Assembly: GCA_947442095.1 (NCBI GenBank)
Contig: CANEVG010000234.1
Location: forward strand, 1 to 5,996
Direction: 5' to 3'
Origin: Sphingomonadaceae bacterium
Lineage (GTDB): Bacteria > Pseudomonadota > Alphaproteobacteria > Sphingomonadales > Sphingomonadaceae
Length of the DNA stretch: 5,996 nucleotides
Positions within the stretch are counted from its first letter, which is position 1; every line of letters starts with the position of its first letter. Of this stretch, positions 4,957 to 5,996 are shown piece by piece. A program made the translations under genes and the position numbers. The notes under the pieces are model-generated. The model was given only the letters and a program-made list of their open reading frames with translations, was not told the DNA's origin and did not search any database.

Positions 4957-5996
4957 ATGAGTACGTTCCGCCAGAAGGTTCAGGCCAAAACGGATTGGGG
5001 CAAGCCGGATCCGGAAGAAGAAGCCCCCGTGCGCCGGAAGAAGGCAGCTAGGCGTGCGGAAAAGAACGACCGCGCCGCCGAGAAGGGCCGCAAAGGTCCG
5101 AAGCGTCCCGCTGCCCAGTCATCTGTCACCAGCCACCGACTGTTTCCGGCCTTTGGCGCGCTCTGGTTTGCTGCCCTTTTCGGCCTTGGCAGCTTGGCCA
5201 TTTCCTCTGCCGTGCTGGGCAAGCTGGTCATGGCCATGGGCCTGCCCGCGCTGGTTCCTGCCGCCGCGCCGCCGCTGGGGCTGACGGCACATTTGCTGGT
5301 TGCCCTTGCGCTCACAGTCGTAGGCGCGGCACTCGGCCTCGTGCTGGGCATGCGTTTGCGTCCCAAGACTGCAAATGCGGCTGTCGATGCCGGTCCCGCC
5401 CCGTTCTCTGCGCCATTTGCGGCCCAAGACGATCAACCTGGCGTTCCCAAGGTTCGCGCCCGCGATGCCCATCCCGATGCGCCGCCGCGCCGCCCGCTCG
5501 TGCTGACCGAAGCGTTCGCCGATCCGGTCGAACCGTTTACCGAAGACCTGATGGTTCCAGCAGTGCCTGGCGGGCACCGCTCGCAGGGCCTTGCCACATC
5601 CGGCGCTGCGGAATCTGCGCCGGAAACATGGCTCCCTGTCTACACTCCCGGCGGCGCAGGCGCGCAGGAACCGCTTGACCTTGCGGCACTGGACTTTGCC
5701 GAACTCGATGCGGACACGCCGCACAGCCCTGCGGATTTCTTCGCTCCGGATAATGCCGGAGTGCCGGCTACTGGTCAGACCATGCCCGGTGTCGCGCCCT
5801 TCGCTGAACCCGCGCCCTTTGCCGCACTGGATCAGGTGGAAGCCCGGGAGACAGCAGCAGAGGCCGAAGCGGGAGCCGCGCAAGCAACTGAAGCACCCGC
5901 CGAACCTGCTCCTGAAATGCCGGAGGTAAACGCTCAGGCGGAAACTGCCGTGCCGGCATATATGCCCCGGCCCGTGCTGCTGGCTGCCACGCCCCA
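4957..5996 (+). CDS. Unrecognised two-helix membrane protein with acidic Ala/Pro-rich tail (3' end off window)
   Basis: The frame from ATG 4957 stays open for 346 codons to the window edge with no stop, so the gene continues beyond it. An in-frame TAA at 4921 and no better start point to 4957; the ribosome site is weak. Residues 1-60 are strongly basic and hydrophilic (RRKKAARRAEK, EKGRKGPKR). Residues 63-87 and 107-132 are hydrophobic helices joined by a short loop, followed by RLRPK, which predicts both ends in the cytoplasm. From about 138 the chain is rich in Ala, Pro, Glu and Asp, has no lysine after residue 165, and shows loose PF-A-x-P repeats such as APFSAPF and PFAEPAPFAALD. It follows the glycosyltransferase by 63 bases on the same strand. 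I do not recognise the family; a folded domain may lie downstream. It could be an envelope scaffold or regulator, but nothing visible proves that. Confidence 0.72.
   Translation, partial: MSTFRQKVQAKTDWGKPDPEEEAPVRRKKAARRAEKNDRAAEKGRKGPKRPAAQSSVTSHRLFPAFGALWFAALFGLGSLAISSAVLGKLVMAMGLPALVPAAAPPLGLTAHLLVALALTVVGAALGLVLGMRLRPKTANAAVDAGPAPFSAPFAAQDDQPGVPKVRARDAHPDAPPRRPLVLTEAFADPVEPFTEDLMVPAVPGGHRSQGLATSGAAESAPETWLPVYTPGGAGAQEPLDLAALDFAELDADTPHSPADFFAPDNAGVPATGQTMPGVAPFAEPAPFAALDQVEARETAAEAEAGAAQATEAPAEPAPEMPEVNAQAETAVPAYMPRPVLLAATP

Noticed and set aside
5119..5883. 254-codon minus-strand frame opposite the right-edge gene
   Set aside because: The plus-strand frame is longer, unbroken, and has sensible membrane helices and charge distribution. 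The minus-strand frame is Arg/Gly/Cys-rich with no helices or motifs. This is the least certain of the shadow calls, because the plus-strand gene is itself unrecognised.

Overview
The window looks like chromosomal DNA from a GC-rich alphaproteobacterium, most plausibly a sphingomonad (Sphingomonadales). That is an inference from codon use, short intergenic gaps, and PHA, MaoC and exosortase-A-type polysaccharide genes lying together. No rRNA, tRNA, CRISPR array or transposase is visible, and no stretch above 300 bases lacks a gene.

Layout. The left edge (1-115, +) is the last 37 codons of an intracellular polyhydroxyalkanoate depolymerase. It converges on a run of minus-strand genes; the 132-base gap between them holds two C/G-rich hairpins. 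Reading the minus strand in its direction of transcription, from about 3541 down to 248, there are four genes: a 74-aa single-pass membrane protein; a 478-aa polytopic O-antigen-ligase/polymerase-like protein of the exosortase-A-associated type; a 371-aa acyltransferase-3 family membrane protein; and, after a 69-base gap, a 152-aa MaoC-like hydratase. The first three overlap end to start (8 and 4 bases), so they are probably one translationally coupled operon. A 107-base divergent gap (3542-3648) separates this operon from a plus-strand GT4 glycosyltransferase of the exosortase-A-associated type (3649-4893). The right edge (4957 onward, +) is a long unterminated gene for a protein with a basic N-terminus, two membrane helices and an acidic Ala/Pro-rich, nearly lysine-free tail. 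I do not recognise its family.

How the genes fit together. The glycosyltransferase would build a lipid-linked or exported glycan at the cytoplasmic face of the inner membrane. The ligase/polymerase would join or transfer glycan units on the periplasmic side, and the acyltransferase could decorate them with acyl groups. In bacteria with exosortase A (XrtA)/PEP-CTERM systems, these two glycan protein types sit beside exopolysaccharide and protein-sorting genes. No exosortase gene or PEP-CTERM substrate lies inside the window. The PHA depolymerase and MaoC protein belong to lipid/PHA metabolism and probably mark the edge of the polysaccharide locus.

I see no clearly new biological system. The two best candidates for undescribed biology are the 74-aa protein coupled to the ligase/polymerase and the unrecognised two-helix protein at the right edge.
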